From NCBI GenBank assembly GCA_022453515.1, contig JAJNNY010000002.1, forward strand, positions 682,001 to 746,000: 64,000 nt of DNA, in the 5' to 3' direction. The notes beneath the pieces were generated by a model, which did not search any database, was not told the DNA's origin, and saw nothing but the letters and a program-made list of their open reading frames with translations. Each line of letters opens with the position of its first letter. The stretch's first letter is position 1. The stretch is from Astrocystis sublimbata (taxonomy: Eukaryota; Ascomycota; Sordariomycetes; Xylariales; Xylariaceae). Shown here piece after piece: positions 38,280 to 49,812 of this stretch. The position numbers and the translations under genes are program-made.

Positions 38280-39473
38280 ATGGATACCATCAAGGCAAGT
38301 TCACATTCGAAAAATAAGGTACACATGGTTCTTGGTTCGGCTAACACCTCGTAGAACACTATCGCCGAAAACTTCGGAGGTCCGGCAGAGCACTTGATTA
38401 CCAGTAAGTGATTTCTTGAAGCTCATTCCAATTTCTCCGATTTGTCGGCATCTTCAGTGTTCCAGACAATCAAGACCTGTTCATACTCCGTTTCTTGACC
38501 AATATCACTAACTTGCAGGCTCGTAGACCCGTTTAGCCTTGATGACGTTCCTGACCTGACCGGGAAAGTGGCTGTCGTCACGGGCGGCAGTGAAGGGATT
38601 GGGTACGGGGCCACTTACACGTTGCTCAGGCATAATATTACCAAACTCTACATCTTGTCGATGTCAAAAGAAGTAGTTGACGGCGCAAAAGAGGCGATCG
38701 CAAAAGATGTCGGCCAGGCAGCGGCGGATAAGACGACCTGGTATCAATGCGATACATCTGACTGGCCACGAGTCAAGGCGATCGCCAACAAGATCAAAAA
38801 CGACACGGACAGGCTCGACATCCTGGTCAACAACGCAGGCCGAGGCATCAATACCTACCAACTGACAGACTACGGGGTCGATCGCCACATGGCCGTCAAT
38901 CACTTCGGTCACGCTGTTTTGACGTCATATCTTCTCCCTCTGATGAAGGATACGGCGGAGAAGGGTAACGTTGTGCGAATCGTCAACCTGGCGAGTAACG
39001 CCCACAGCGCGGCGCCATCAGACACCAAGTTCGAGAGCCTCGATGAGCTGAACCAAGACCTGGGGCCCAACGGACAATACGGGCGCAGCAAGCTCGCAGC
39101 CATGCTGTACGCGCGTTGGTTCACCAACAAGGTGACCAAAGCTGGCCACGCCAACGTCCGGATGAACTCGGTCCATCCCGGGTTTGTCAGTACGAAGATG
39201 AGCAAGGAGGAGATCTTCGAGCCATACCCGCTCGGCGGCTACGCGATGGCCAAGGGGCTGGAGCCGTTCAAGAAAGATCAGTTCGAGGGTGCCAAGCCGG
39301 TGATGTATGCGGCGACAGTCTGCGACGAGTCGGGTCTTTATATATGCCCACCGGCTGTGCCAGAGAATGGCAGTAAGCTCTCACAGGACGATTCGGTGGC
39401 GAACAACTTGATGAAACTAACGCGCCAACTTGTCACGGAGAAGACTGAGTTTGATGATCTGGAATTGTATTAG
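38280..39473 (+). CDS. Short-chain dehydrogenase/reductase, GC-AG first intron
   Basis: Three exons: 38280-38294, 38355-38403 and 38527-39473, giving 336 residues. Intron 1 uses a GC donor (AAG|GCAAGT) with a GCTAAC branch point and TAG acceptor (60 nt). Splicing yields MDTIKNTIAENFGGPAEHL, which matches the usual N-terminus of this fungal SDR subfamily. Intron 2 ends at TCGTAG and restores PFSLDDVPDLTGK. The Rossmann motif TGGSEGIG (about 40-47), NNAG (about 123-126), the catalytic Ser in NLASNAHS and the Tyr-Lys pair in YGRSK (Y206/K210) are intact. HPGFVSTKM is the usual post-catalytic segment. The enzyme reduces or oxidises a carbonyl/alcohol with NAD(P)H in the cytosol; the substrate is unknown. 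There is no pathway partner beside it. Confidence 0.85.
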
Positions 39474-40148
39474 CTAGCCCGAGTACTTGGCTGTCTTGGC
39501 CGTCGTTACGGTGGGTTTGGTAGAAAAGTACATACCCAGGTTCCAAGTGAGGATGGGAGACCTTGGAACCTGGACACCTCTAATGTCGAGCATGTTCATG
39601 ATAATACATTCGGTTACAGAATCTACACCGTAGTGTAGGTACTTACCTAACTAGGCCCCTAGGCTCCATGAGAATTGTACGCGGTCCTCGTCCTCGCCCA
39701 AGTGTGGGGAATGTAATTGATTGCCTAGTGCCGCTCCATTTCACCTTGGCGAACCAAACCTTGAACCAATCCATGGATGCTGCCGAGCTGGAGCAGACCC
39801 AGACCCAAGACATGCCAGACCCCCCCCCCCATCCCATGCCCAGACTGCCGAGACTGCCAAACGGTTCGCGCGCGACGCCAGACCCATTGGATACCAGACC
39901 GACACCACTGCATGCACCATGGGGGAGGTGCTGTCATCGTCGCTCCCGAACCGTCCAACTCAAGGTCTCAACTCATCCTCGTGGCCGTGCTTGACCAAAG
40001 TTACCTTCCTTACCTTGGCTCTTCAAACCAAAGGTGACGACGGCATGGCTCGGCCCAGCTCTCAGCTCTCCGCTCTCCGTACTGCATGCAATGCTTGAGT
40101 TCGTGACTTCGTTCCCCTCCAAGTAGGGCGCGTGAGCGAGCTGCCCCA
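39474..40148. other. Intergenic upstream of Iml1
   Basis: Contains TACCTAACTAGG words near 39635-39662, an 11-C run at 39820-39830 and pyrimidine-rich leader sequence before the ATG at 40149. Open frames here overlap promoter-type sequence and look non-coding. Confidence 0.45.
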
Positions 40149-43100
40149 ATGTCTCGAAATGCTGCCCTCTCGCCCGCGGCGCCGCGCCGCCCTTCGCATT
40201 GGACTTCGCATCTGCGACAGTTCAGCCGATCCAGCACCGACAAGCTATCCGCCGAATCCTCCAAATCCCCCGACACCGCCTCCCTGGCCAGCAACTCCAC
40301 CATTCGCGACTACCCCTCCGCCTCCGCCCGACGACTCGCTGAGCGCGTCTACACCGTCACCATCAACGAATCCCTGGTTCGTGATGAGGTCCTCTTGAAC
40401 TTCGATCTAGTCGGCGGCGGCGGTGCTGTCCAGCCCGGGAACTTGATGTCCATCACCTCCGTCAAGACCGACACCGACCGCGCCGATCGACTGCAGGGCT
40501 CCCTCTACGCATCCTCGAGGCCGTCCTACCAGCGAGCCTCCACTGCCCCGGCAGATACCAGGGCCAACGATGACGCTGCGAGGCGCTATGTCTTTGTCGC
40601 CAAGGACATGCCGAAGGACCTGAAGGCGCGCATGCCTAATGTGGAAGTCTATGTCGCGAAACACGTCGGGGATGCCTTCAATCTGAGAAAAGGCACCCAG
40701 GTCGTGCTGGCACCCGTCGACAGCTCCTCGCCCGCCGTCGAGGCTTCGCATGTCGACCTGAGCTTCAAGGACATGTATCTGTCGCGGTCAGATATGTGGA
40801 GGCTCGCCCTTGCCGATCTGGTCGATAGAACTGTGTACAAGGGACAGGTGATTTACTTCCTTGGCACCATCAAAGCTACCGTCACCACTGTCTTCGTGAA
40901 TGGCCGTAAGGTCCAATCCGCTTTCTTTGGGCGGAAGACGCACCCCATCCTCCGGAGCGAGTCGGCGAGATACATGTTGTTCATACAGATGGCACGTGAG
41001 ATGTGGGAATTCGACTCGGACGGATCTGGCGAGATCATGTTCTACAAAGTTGTCAATGGCTTTCTGCCCGCTCTTTTTAAAAAATGGGCAATGCTCAAGG
41101 TAAAGCACCTGGTCAGTATCGTCCTCTTTGCTCGCATGGAGTATGACACGGGATTGACCACGGACCTGGCGAATGACGCTCTCCACGACAATTATTACAC
41201 TGGTTTTCAGACTTCAGGCAATAAACGACCTTACAAGGATTTCTACCGCGTCGTCGTGAGTGAAATTTCAAACGGCGAGTGGACCAAGATTCTAGACCAG
41301 CTAAAGAAGGAGTTCAATGTATTTCGGCGCGATATCAATCTGCATCACAGAGAAGCCATGAGCGACGCATTGGAAATCCCAGAAGACGCCAGCGCGAAAG
41401 GGGCATCCATTTCCAAAATAAAGGCCGAGCCTTCTGCCGCCATGTACGGCAACTTCCTGGAGGCCATCAACTTGGCCTCCTCAACCTACGCCACTGATTA
41501 TGTTGATCGAGACCTGCTACGAACTGGTATATCTATCGTTCTCATTAGCGCGGGGCCTGGTGTGTTTGAGGTCGAGTATGAGACCTTGAGGCGCACTACT
41601 GAGGCCCTGGTAGGCAACGGAATCGGCATTGATCTGATTTGTATTCCTAACTCGCCTCTGCATTCGGTCCCCTTGTTTCGATATCGCAATCCTCACTTTA
41701 TAGGTACGGCTCAACGCTCCCAACCTCGAGTACTGCGGAGTCACGATAGTACCCCCAAGCAGGTGACCCCTCTTGCTGGTAGCTATTCCACTATCAACGA
41801 GTCTCTATCTCCCGTCAAGCCTGCAGATGCTCTCAGTCGGATTGAGTCAATCAGATCAAGGTCATCCACTGATAAATGGGCCTTCGCATTGCCTCAGTGG
41901 CTACACGTATCTTATTGGACTGGAAAGTCCGAAGAGGCTCTGGCCTACCACGGCGTCACGCTCTCCGCCGCGAATCGCTCCATAAACAGCAACGCCGAGG
42001 ATGACTTCGCAATTCGATGCAGACTCTATGACCTTCAGATGCGAAGTGTGCTTGAGACCAACGAGATCGAAACCCCGTACTTAAGCTCTGATCCCTCATT
42101 CTCTATACACGTAAACAAACCACTCAATGAATCATCTCATACTCGGAACCGCAAAGCACCAGACTCTTTGTTTGAGCCAGTGTATGGCTTCCAAAAATTT
42201 GTGCCAGAAAAGCTCACAAGGCCTGGTGAAACCTCACTGTGGAAACAGCTACAAACTTTTGATGAATCTCGATCTCGGCTTCCCCCGCGACGCCAGCCCT
42301 TCGCCTTGAGTGGATACCGAGAGTTGGAGGAAACAACCAAGAAACAGTTGCTTGAAGATGCCAGCCTTTTTGGAACCTCTGTCGGCGATAAGCGTACTCC
42401 CGGTCCCCCGACAATGCTCTCGTCAAGTGTTGCTTCATCGAGACTGGGTTCTGAAGGCATACAGTCTTCCACGGCTTCTCGTAGAGGTTCGGTTGTATCT
42501 AATTTACAGCCCAAGTCTTCCTCCGCTAGAGTTCCAAAGCTTATGCGCCACATCAGCCTCGGGCAACGAGGCTTTGGAATTGCCGCTCCAAAAGCCGTCT
42601 CTGCTGAGTTGAAAACGGAGCACGTAAATGCTATTCACTCTACCGGGGCAAGCGTGGTGAAAACGCCATCTTCGTCGAATCTGACACCCATGACACCGAT
42701 CCAGTCCACCTCGCGGACCGTATCTCGACCACTTATATCCGCCTTTCCCTCGTCATCCGAGCTTAAAAAGGTCCAGGCCAGCGAGCAGTTTCAGGCTGCC
42801 TCACCTAACACATCAACTAGGCCCATCAAGATCAAAGCTTCTCTGCCAAGTACAGACTCTTTAAGCACTCTGAAGGCAGGGCCAATCAGACCACAATCTG
42901 TCATCCGAAGTGCGCGTCGCGATGAACAAGAGATCAAATATTCAAATGCACTGCGGGAGGAAGATCACAAGAAGCTGTATAACTCGAAGCTACGTGCTGG
43001 CGGAGTGCCAGAACTGCCGTCCACGCTTTCCCCTACAACTGCCATGGCACCATGGCTAGTCGTTCTCAACCCGTCTAATCCCGATGCGACCAGGGTTAAT

Positions 43101-45716
43101 GACTCGGTACTGTTCAGTCGTTGGCAGCATGTGTTTCCCGTGCCGTCCGAGATGAAAATCATGAAATGGAAGTCACTATCGATTCCAGCAGCAGTTCCCT
43201 TGACGACAGAGTATTTTCCTAGCCAAGCACAATTCAACATCGAGTATCAACGACAGCCGTATAACATAGCACAGGACCTCGATGACGAAATCGGAGAGGA
43301 GCAACCGTCTCGCGCCGAATTTCTGCAAGAGCTTGTTAGTGCTCGCTTTGCTCACGGCTTCCAAGTGATTATCGGCCCATCAGTGGCTACGGCATTCGAC
43401 CAGAAGGCTGTCCGTATTGCCGACATATTCTCAATAGACAAGACAGTGGGTGATGGAACATGCATTTTCATGGGTATCGGCAATACAATTCATCAACTGT
43501 CGTGTGTCAACGGTACTGAAGTCGAGGTCAACATCTTCGTCCGAAAACCAACAGAACCGTTACTGCAGCTAGGACACACGCTGTCCCCATACAGACCAGC
43601 AATTCGCACCATCTACGATAAGACGTATGAGAGCGTCGACATTGATATCATGACTCCCAAGCCCGAAAGGAATTGGAACTACATTGATTCTTATCTCGCT
43701 GGGCACACCGATGAAATGACCGAGAATCTCAGGTTCTGGCGAGCCCGTTTTGTGCTGATACCCATGTTTCCTCGAACCTCTGCTATCCCCCAAGCACAAA
43801 ATGAGGACGATGTAGAAGAGGTCAGGCTCGAGGGAATCAAGAAACTCACCCAGATGTGGCAACGTCACCGTCATCTTTCAACGTCGGAGCGCCACTTTCA
43901 AAGCGCGGGTAATGATAAGCGGGATCCTAACCCCCTTGACATTATCTATAAGACAGAGGACGCTTCCGTGGTCATCGCCGCGGAGATGGAGACATTGCCT
44001 CTTTTCGAAAATGCTGACGGTATCCTACGAAAGGGTCTCGTTTCTAATAAAGAGCGCTTCTCCAAGTCCAATTTCAACGTAGCAGCTCTTGCAGAAGCCA
44101 TCCAGCAACCTATTGAAGCTGGAGGGATCCGGATGCAGACACGGCGATGGCACTTTCGATTGCACCATCACTGTTTCATCGGTTCAGACATGACCACTTG
44201 GTTGCTTGACAACTTCGAGGATCTTGAGAGTCGCGAAGAAGCGGTGGAGCTAGGAAACACTCTGATGGTCTACGAAGATGACAAGGTTAGAGACAAGGAC
44301 AGAGAATCCCGAGACCCGAAGAAAGATCGTGAACGCGGCATATTCGTTCATGTAGAGAAGAGGCACAATTTCCGGGATGGCCAGTATTTCTACCAAATAA
44401 CCCCGGAGCACGCTAAGCTTCACCCACCAGGTTGGTTCAACCGGAAAAGGGATGTCACCGTGCCATCAACGCCAGCCTCGGAGAATTTGGCCATGAACTC
44501 TCCCCGACCCTTCCAGCCAATCACCTCACGACCCGCTTCGGTTGTAGATGACGACTCTCAGGCGTCGGGTAGTAGCACACCAACCGTTGCGCCTACAAAT
44601 ACTACTAATAGTAGGCGACCAAAAGTGGTGCTGAGCAAGATGATGAAGTATGATGTCGATCCCCGCAAGAGGTCTCCTCGGCCTGAACGAGTCAATCTCC
44701 ATTATGATCGGTTGCACAATCCCGATAATTGTTTCCATATTCGATTAGAATGGATGAATGTGACTGCGAAGCTCATTGAAGATGCCTTGAAGAACTGGGG
44801 CGCCATCGCGGGCCAGCATGGTCTTCGTCTGGTCGAGGTACCCATCAAAGAAGCGTGCAGAATCAACGAAGTGAATGCATTTCGAAGGTCATACCGGCTC
44901 AAGCTCGCAGTTCCGCCGCCGACTCAACGGCCGATCGTAACGTATGACCCCTACGCATATAGTGCCCAAGCCCAGCCGGACAAACACTTTTACCATAAAG
45001 CAATTCTTAAGAAACATGACTATGTGCTGGATTACGAGGCTGCCTCCAACTTTCCGAGCAATGTCGATGTCAGCTTTTCGTGGGGCAAGCCCGATTACAG
45101 CTATTCACAATATATACACCGTTCAGGTGCCCACTTGGTTCAAATCACGGACAGCGGCGAATTTTTATTAACTGCCAATCGATTGTTCACAAACAGAGTT
45201 GCGGCTTCCCAATCAACTCAGCCTCAGACTCGATGTGAATCAGCTCCTATTCGTCCCATGGCGACCAACAATGTACACGCCAGCTACCGAGCTATGGAGC
45301 CAGTGGCAACAGCATCTCCATTGACTAGACCAGTGCTCTTCACCCCATCGGGTATGAGAGGAATCCGTCCCGAAGCATCCCCCGTTCGCAGCGTATCTGG
45401 GCAGAAGCCAGGATGTGGGCCAAGAGAGCCGCTTCCTGTGCCCGAGGCGCTCAAGGACGCACTAGCCGCGTTTTGTACAAATCAGCAAGCTCTCGAAATG
45501 TTCTACAAGGAGATATTGGAGAATGGGCTTGAGACACCGATGATGGCACCCGCAGACTCCAGCATCATCCCCGATGCTGGTATCCCTTCCCTTGGGCTGC
45601 CACCTGGGGTTCTGAGTCCTGGGGGCAGCGAGATAACCACCAATCCCATCCCCAGGCTCAGCACCCCCAACCTAGCCACTTCACTGCTATATAGGCGAGG
45701 GAGTGTGCAGTATTAG
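40149..45716 (+). CDS. IML1: Iml1/DEPDC5 homologue, vacuolar SEACIT/GATOR1 subunit
   Basis: Intronless gene of 1855 residues. The N-terminal domain includes RVYTVTINESLVRDEVLLNF and KGTQVVLAPVD. It is followed by the conserved Iml1 block (SRSDMWRLALADLVDRTVYKG; FFGRKTHPILRSESARYMLF; MAREMWEFDSDGSGEIMF) and a VWA-like region (GISIVLISAGPGVFEVEYE). A Ser-rich disordered segment spans about 700-950. A DEP domain lies at about 1328-1418 (WHFRLHHHCFIGSDMTTWLL). The C-terminal domain contains FHIRLEWMNVTAKLIEDALK and FSWGKPDYSYSQYIHRSGAH. Iml1 with Npr2 and Npr3 is the GAP for the Rag GTPase Gtr1 and restrains TORC1 on the vacuole during nitrogen or amino-acid limitation; it also promotes autophagy. 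Length and domain order are normal for filamentous fungi. Confidence 0.93.
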   Translation: MSRNAALSPAAPRRPSHWTSHLRQFSRSSTDKLSAESSKSPDTASLASNSTIRDYPSASARRLAERVYTVTINESLVRDEVLLNFDLVGGGGAVQPGNLMSITSVKTDTDRADRLQGSLYASSRPSYQRASTAPADTRANDDAARRYVFVAKDMPKDLKARMPNVEVYVAKHVGDAFNLRKGTQVVLAPVDSSSPAVEASHVDLSFKDMYLSRSDMWRLALADLVDRTVYKGQVIYFLGTIKATVTTVFVNGRKVQSAFFGRKTHPILRSESARYMLFIQMAREMWEFDSDGSGEIMFYKVVNGFLPALFKKWAMLKVKHLVSIVLFARMEYDTGLTTDLANDALHDNYYTGFQTSGNKRPYKDFYRVVVSEISNGEWTKILDQLKKEFNVFRRDINLHHREAMSDALEIPEDASAKGASISKIKAEPSAAMYGNFLEAINLASSTYATDYVDRDLLRTGISIVLISAGPGVFEVEYETLRRTTEALVGNGIGIDLICIPNSPLHSVPLFRYRNPHFIGTAQRSQPRVLRSHDSTPKQVTPLAGSYSTINESLSPVKPADALSRIESIRSRSSTDKWAFALPQWLHVSYWTGKSEEALAYHGVTLSAANRSINSNAEDDFAIRCRLYDLQMRSVLETNEIETPYLSSDPSFSIHVNKPLNESSHTRNRKAPDSLFEPVYGFQKFVPEKLTRPGETSLWKQLQTFDESRSRLPPRRQPFALSGYRELEETTKKQLLEDASLFGTSVGDKRTPGPPTMLSSSVASSRLGSEGIQSSTASRRGSVVSNLQPKSSSARVPKLMRHISLGQRGFGIAAPKAVSAELKTEHVNAIHSTGASVVKTPSSSNLTPMTPIQSTSRTVSRPLISAFPSSSELKKVQASEQFQAASPNTSTRPIKIKASLPSTDSLSTLKAGPIRPQSVIRSARRDEQEIKYSNALREEDHKKLYNSKLRAGGVPELPSTLSPTTAMAPWLVVLNPSNPDATRVNDSVLFSRWQHVFPVPSEMKIMKWKSLSIPAAVPLTTEYFPSQAQFNIEYQRQPYNIAQDLDDEIGEEQPSRAEFLQELVSARFAHGFQVIIGPSVATAFDQKAVRIADIFSIDKTVGDGTCIFMGIGNTIHQLSCVNGTEVEVNIFVRKPTEPLLQLGHTLSPYRPAIRTIYDKTYESVDIDIMTPKPERNWNYIDSYLAGHTDEMTENLRFWRARFVLIPMFPRTSAIPQAQNEDDVEEVRLEGIKKLTQMWQRHRHLSTSERHFQSAGNDKRDPNPLDIIYKTEDASVVIAAEMETLPLFENADGILRKGLVSNKERFSKSNFNVAALAEAIQQPIEAGGIRMQTRRWHFRLHHHCFIGSDMTTWLLDNFEDLESREEAVELGNTLMVYEDDKVRDKDRESRDPKKDRERGIFVHVEKRHNFRDGQYFYQITPEHAKLHPPGWFNRKRDVTVPSTPASENLAMNSPRPFQPITSRPASVVDDDSQASGSSTPTVAPTNTTNSRRPKVVLSKMMKYDVDPRKRSPRPERVNLHYDRLHNPDNCFHIRLEWMNVTAKLIEDALKNWGAIAGQHGLRLVEVPIKEACRINEVNAFRRSYRLKLAVPPPTQRPIVTYDPYAYSAQAQPDKHFYHKAILKKHDYVLDYEAASNFPSNVDVSFSWGKPDYSYSQYIHRSGAHLVQITDSGEFLLTANRLFTNRVAASQSTQPQTRCESAPIRPMATNNVHASYRAMEPVATASPLTRPVLFTPSGMRGIRPEASPVRSVSGQKPGCGPREPLPVPEALKDALAAFCTNQQALEMFYKEILENGLETPMMAPADSSIIPDAGIPSLGLPPGVLSPGGSEITTNPIPRLSTPNLATSLLYRRGSVQY

Positions 45717-48700
45717 GTGCTGCTTGCAAGGGACGAAGGGGCTGTGTAGGTGAAGCCAATGAGCACCTGTGAATTTGCTGCCGAGCACTACTCAGGCCTC
45801 CAATCTGTAAGACTTTGTCTTCATGCTCGGTGAGAAAACCTCGGTATGGTGAGAATATGGGCGCTTTCGGGATAAGAGCGATAACCGGCTGTGATGTCGT
45901 GTGCTAGTGAGGCGCTGTTCGCCAAGCAAGATTCGTATGCACGTAACTGGTGCCAAATCAAATATAATTTATGTTCAAATGTGAATCTTTCCCTGTGTCG
46001 GTGCGAAGGGATGCTGGCGCTAGTAGCCAGTATGGTGAGCGGCTAAACTAAGTACAAATGTTATACACCTGCATATACGCCAGTAAGGGATGTGCATGTT
46101 GATACGAAAGCGAGAATCTATCTACCTCCTGAGCCGAAGTATGCATGTTGAGCATGTTGGCAGCAAAGGACGATCAGCACGGCGATAGTCAGGTCCTAAC
46201 CACCTGGCGATACTCAGCCACATTACTATGCTCTCTATGTACGTAAGCTACGTACCGAGCCTACCGTGCCTACCTGTAAACGGGCACTAATAACATTTGA
46301 AGAATACTTCCAAGGTTGTTGGCACTTGAGGTAAGCATAGGTATAGAACAAGAATAGTAAGGTATACTCGTAATCAGGGCGCAGTATCAACTATACCAAC
46401 AGCCAACCAATAACTAGATTTCTGCACTTTGACGGTACGTAGCGATTACATGTTGGAATTCTGTCTCATGACCTCACTTGAAAGATGCAACAGGCGAGTT
46501 AGATGTCTCAATAAGAAGATGTGCAACCAATGGGTAGGATACAATTAGTGAGGAAAAGTCCTCGTACGGGAATTAGTTGCTTGGCTGACTCGGTGGCGTT
46601 TTTTCCCTTCTTCTCTCCCACATCTCTCCTCTATTTGCTCGATGCCCCAGGGACGCCATGCATTCAAAAAGGTACATACATACTTTGTTCGCATCGCAAT
46701 GAGGTCTGCCGTACTGCCACGCGGTTAAGTAGCAATCGTGGCTCGCGTAGCCTTAGCTGTCGCGGACCTATGTGCTTCCTCGGTTTCTTCTTCCCTTTCT
46801 TCCCTTCGCTCCATAGCTGGTTTCAGCACATGCGAAATTTTACAAGGTAGCCAGATTCCTCTAGGTTATCTGCTCAACACGTGTCACAATGTTGTTGATG
46901 GCGGTGTGAATCGAGGTAAGGAATACAGGTGTTGATGCGATTGATTACCTCACTGTCTCTGAGTACGTACATGCCTAAGCAGCGGCGGGAGATCGTCATT
47001 CGAGACGCTGTGAATAAGACTGGGACACAAAGCTTGACAAAACTTGGCAGGAGAGCGGTAGGAGAGCCTGGAGGTTACCACCGGGCAGGGGTGTGGCGAT
47101 GTGGAATGTGTATAAGCCGGTAGTGGGAAAAGACAAATCATGGGTGGCGTCCGTGGTGCAGCTTGTGCTTGGCTAAAAGCTTCTCTATTGGGCCAGTGGG
47201 GTCTCGCAGGGGTTGGTCTAGGTACCTAAGCTACCTGGTAGGTAGGACGGACGGACGTGCTGCTCGAGCGAATACCACCGCGGCGCAATGACGAGACCCC
47301 GTCCTCATCCAATCTCATTCATTAGCCGGGACGGAGGCCTCACCATTCTCGCGACACCAAGCCAAGCTACCTAGACATCGGGATTCATCAGAGACGAGAT
47401 GGGCAGTACTACGTTATGCGCCTAATTGCACAGGCATCAGTAGGTACCCAGCTAATCCTCAGTCCATTGGTAGCTGAGCCCTTAGGCTCATATGGCCTCG
47501 TAGTGTTAAAATTAAATGAAAGTACACTTCGAAATAGTCTATTGGCTATACGATAGTTGTTATATGATGAAGCAGATGATTTTTCGCACCGCAAGTTTGG
47601 ATCCCTTACGTGCCTAGTGCCAACATAGTATTGTTTTACAAGTCAAACATGACTAAACCACTCTCTCCAGGCTCAGTAGAGTATGACAATTATGTAGGTA
47701 GGTTAGGCAGGTGTAAGTCGCTACCTGAAGCGCGGTACTTCACTTTCTGTGTAGCATCGGGGGCACACGTAAGTCCCGGCTATTGGCCAGGTACGTGTCG
47801 TAATGAATCAGTTGTACGAGGTGGTGGTGTCCCGACTCGTTGTCAAGCTCCGGTCTGTAAGTGTAAGGTTCGGATTCATCTCAATCTCAGGCTTTTGGAT
47901 CAACAAGCTCCAATGGAGCCGAGCCCCCTGAGCCCTGAGCGCGCACTGCACAATCTGCACTGCACCGAGCCAGTCGCACCTGCAATCCATAGTCGTTCCA
48001 AGATATCCTCCGGGCCTCCCTCTTGACTCCCCTTCTCATCCCTCAACATCTTCCCACTGGGACAACCGCGCCAAGTTTGCCAATTCCATTCTGCTGTGCA
48101 CATCTGAACAGCCGCGCGCATCCACCTCTACCCACTTTTGGACCCTGGACAGTTCCTACGTAGCAGGCAGATACCAACGAATACTTAGCTGCCTGTTGTT
48201 TGCTTTGTACGATACACCATCCAAGAGAGGAGACGAGACCGCTCAGCCAACGAACCGCACGCGCATCTTTGACCACTGCGCGACAAACTGCGTCCCCCTT
48301 GTCCATTCCAGGCAAAGCGCGGGAATCAGACAATCGGGATCCCTCAGCAGTAGGCTGTAGTATAAGTCTTCCCCAAACCAGTCGACCATCCATCGCATTC
48401 TTTCTCCCACCCAACCGCGACAATCGGCATTCGAGGCAACAGACAGCCACGGTTTTGAGACCGCCTTACCTAAGCTCCAAGCTACACTACGCCTTCAGGG
48501 TATCGATATACTTGGCGATATCTTTCGGCCCCCAACCGGCAACAGCTCTCGTCCGATCGAGCGCCCCCCCCGTAAAGACCGGCAACACATCCGGAGATCG
48601 ACTCGGTCCTACCAAGACACAAGAGGTAATTACCCTATTCGGCAGCATGTCATCATGTATTTGGTATGCACGTTCGGTCCGTGGAGGTGCTAATTCGTGT

Positions 48701-49812
48701 TGTTTTGTCTAGCCTCGCCAGAATCCGAAATGTCTCGGCGCGAAGACTGTAAGCCATGCTTCTCCAGCACCTCAATCTTACTTCCGTCCGTATGGTCTGC
48801 GGTCTGCGGTCTACGGTCCCCATAAGCCCCGAGTCCCACTCCCACTGCACAAGCACTTTTACACCTCATGCCTGTTCATCATGCATGGTACACACCTTGC
48901 CCGCGATTCCCAGGCGCGTCCGAGGTAGCTCGGGCAATACCGACTCCCCATCGAGCCACCCATCAGCATCGAATATTACCGTTCCTGGGCTATTCCAAGG
49001 TTCTTCGGGAGGCTACGTTTGCTTCTAAACTACCCTCGAGTGCCCTTTGGCTTCGATTCCACCGCTTGGTACAATTTCCCCAAGTCTTCATAATTAATGT
49101 GGAATCAATCCCCGGCCCCCTTTCGATGAACTCCACAGGGATCCATGATTTCCATGGATTCTTCGGCACTGCACTACATGACACCTAGCTCGCCTAGCAC
49201 AGTGAGCCCGATCCTGCCTGTGTTGGCGCCCTAGCCTAAGTAGGCAACCTCAGCAACCGGCGATGTGCTGCATCATTGAATACACTCAGCAAGCAAAGTT
49301 GCATGTTCCTTGTTGTCCGTCGCCGACAGCCAATCGCGCGCCTCTCCAGCTCACCTCGGACTCTGCTGGTCTCTTTTCCTCGGTACCGCCATGCGCGAGA
49401 TGCGTTTCCTCCTCCGACTCCTCTTCCTCTGATCACCCCTGGTCCCACTATGTTCGTCGTTTTAGTTACGACCGTGCTACCATAGCGTCTCCGCAACATG
49501 TGCTCTTCCTAGCCACAGCTGGCTTCGTCCCTTGTCTTGCCAATTCGCAACAATTTCCCAACGGTCAAAGAACCATTTAGCCCCAGCAGTAGTAAAAAGG
49601 GCCCACAGCACTGTGCAAAACCGAGGGCGTCATTGTTGTATCTGGCCTACGCCATTGTACTCGGAAACCCCTTTGCACCTCTCGTGGCCCTCGGATTCCG
49701 TCAAAGCACACAGCTTCATTCCTTTATTTTATTTTTCGTGTTTACCCTTGACTGGCCGCAATATCTCCCTCAAGCTGCCTTGCGCAACATCGCATGCCCG
49801 ACCACTAACGAG
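45717..49812. other. 4.1-kb region without a confident gene
   Basis: The upstream part is AT-rich 3' sequence of the Iml1 gene. TACCTA-type motif copies occur near 46230-46270 and 47217-47245. From about 47900 the sequence is rich in pyrimidines and probably includes promoter and leader of the Ca2+/H+ exchanger; possible leader-intron signals are GTAATT at about 48630 and GTAAGC near 48749. A minus-strand open stretch near 48487-48660 has a protein-like look and is discussed in the findings. Confidence 0.45.
47217..47245. repeat. TACCTAGGTA-type dispersed motif cluster
   Basis: TCTAGGTACCTAAGCTACCT followed by GGTAGGTAG. Inverted TACCT/AGGTA words in tandem, as at other intergenic sites. Confidence 0.6.

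Noticed and set aside
48200..48712. 170-codon plus-strand frame upstream of the Ca2+/H+ exchanger
   Set aside because: Low-complexity Ser/Pro/Thr composition with candidate splice signals inside; more likely untranslated leader than a gene.
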